From the NCBI GenBank assembly GCA_036399695.1, contig DASWMP010000337.1, forward strand, positions 1-14,063: a stretch of DNA of 14,063 bases, written 5' to 3'. The position numbers and the translations under genes are program-made. Positions 14,016-14,063 of this stretch are shown here, piece after piece. The stretch's first letter is position 1, and each line of letters starts with the position of its first letter. The DNA is from DASVEE01 sp036399695 (GTDB taxonomy: Bacteria > Acidobacteriota > Thermoanaerobaculia > Gp7-AA8). The notes below the pieces were generated by a model that saw only the letters and a program-made list of their open reading frames with translations, made no database searches and had not been told where the DNA came from.

Positions 14016-14037
14016 GGACAGACAGGAGTGTCTGTCC
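14016..14037. repeat. 22-base perfect hairpin, copy 2
   Basis: It has the same nine-base arms as the copy at 9733-9754 (GGACAGACA and TGTCTGTCC), here around the loop GGAG. The flanking bases are also alike (CGGACAG on the left; a C or T then AC after TGTCC on the right). The two copies bracket the molybdenum hydroxylase operon on the same strand. Confidence 0.8.
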
Positions 14038-14063
14038 CACATTGATCCTGCCGGGCGAGATCT

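Larger units (their letters stand above)
13857..14063. promoter_or_regulatory. Upstream region of the molybdenum hydroxylase operon
   Basis: These 207 bases hold the ribosome site of the Fe-S subunit gene, a 10-base palindrome CCGAATTCGG (13908-13917), an inverted repeat AGAGTG-CA-CACTCT (13971-13984), and the dispersed hairpin at 14016-14037. The promoter should lie here, but I cannot point to convincing -35/-10 boxes. Confidence 0.4.

Noticed and set aside
9733..14037. Composite transposon bounded by the two hairpins
   Set aside because: No transposase, no long terminal inverted repeats and no target duplication are visible; the hairpins are in direct orientation and only 22 bases long.

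Overview
The window is GC-rich bacterial DNA with densely packed genes and long antisense open frames, as expected at high GC. The gene families and the abundance of short intergenic repeats would suit a soil-type Gram-negative such as an Acidobacteriota member. That placement is inferred from style, not from a marker gene. The Tat-exported molybdenum enzyme and the Wzm/Wzt-type exporter also suggest a Gram-negative envelope.

Left part (1-7923). A UbiA-family membrane prenyltransferase, cut by the window edge, runs on the + strand to 862. Facing it is a seven-gene minus-strand operon (7923 down to 844). In transcription order it encodes: Wzm-type ABC permease, cytochrome P450, acetylserotonin-type O-methyltransferase, Wzt-type ABC ATPase with a C-terminal ligand domain, PhyH-type Fe(II)/2OG dioxygenase, a short squalene-cyclase-fold protein with a DxDD motif, and a PAPS sulfotransferase. 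Five of its six junctions are 4-base ATGA or TTGA overlaps. The sixth (3515-3690) holds a 9-base-period array in two opposed arms. The set looks like a pathway that builds an oxidised, methylated and sulfated lipid, terpenoid or glycolipid and exports it. Each enzyme family is recognisable; the product is not, and I know of no described cluster with this layout.

Middle part (7994-9804). A small secreted DUF3224-type protein (minus) is divergent from an AraC-family regulator (+). Then comes a gene-free stretch (9316-9804). It carries an exact 21-base-period tandem array of about 13 units, followed by about 3 units in reverse orientation and a short perfect hairpin.

Right part (9805-14063). 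A three-gene minus-strand operon encodes a periplasmic molybdenum hydroxylase of the PaoABC/YagTSR type: a Tat-signalled 2x[2Fe-2S] subunit, an FAD subunit with a probable [4Fe-4S] cluster, and the molybdopterin subunit. Each gene has a good Shine-Dalgarno sequence. Upstream of it a second copy of the same hairpin lies near the window end.
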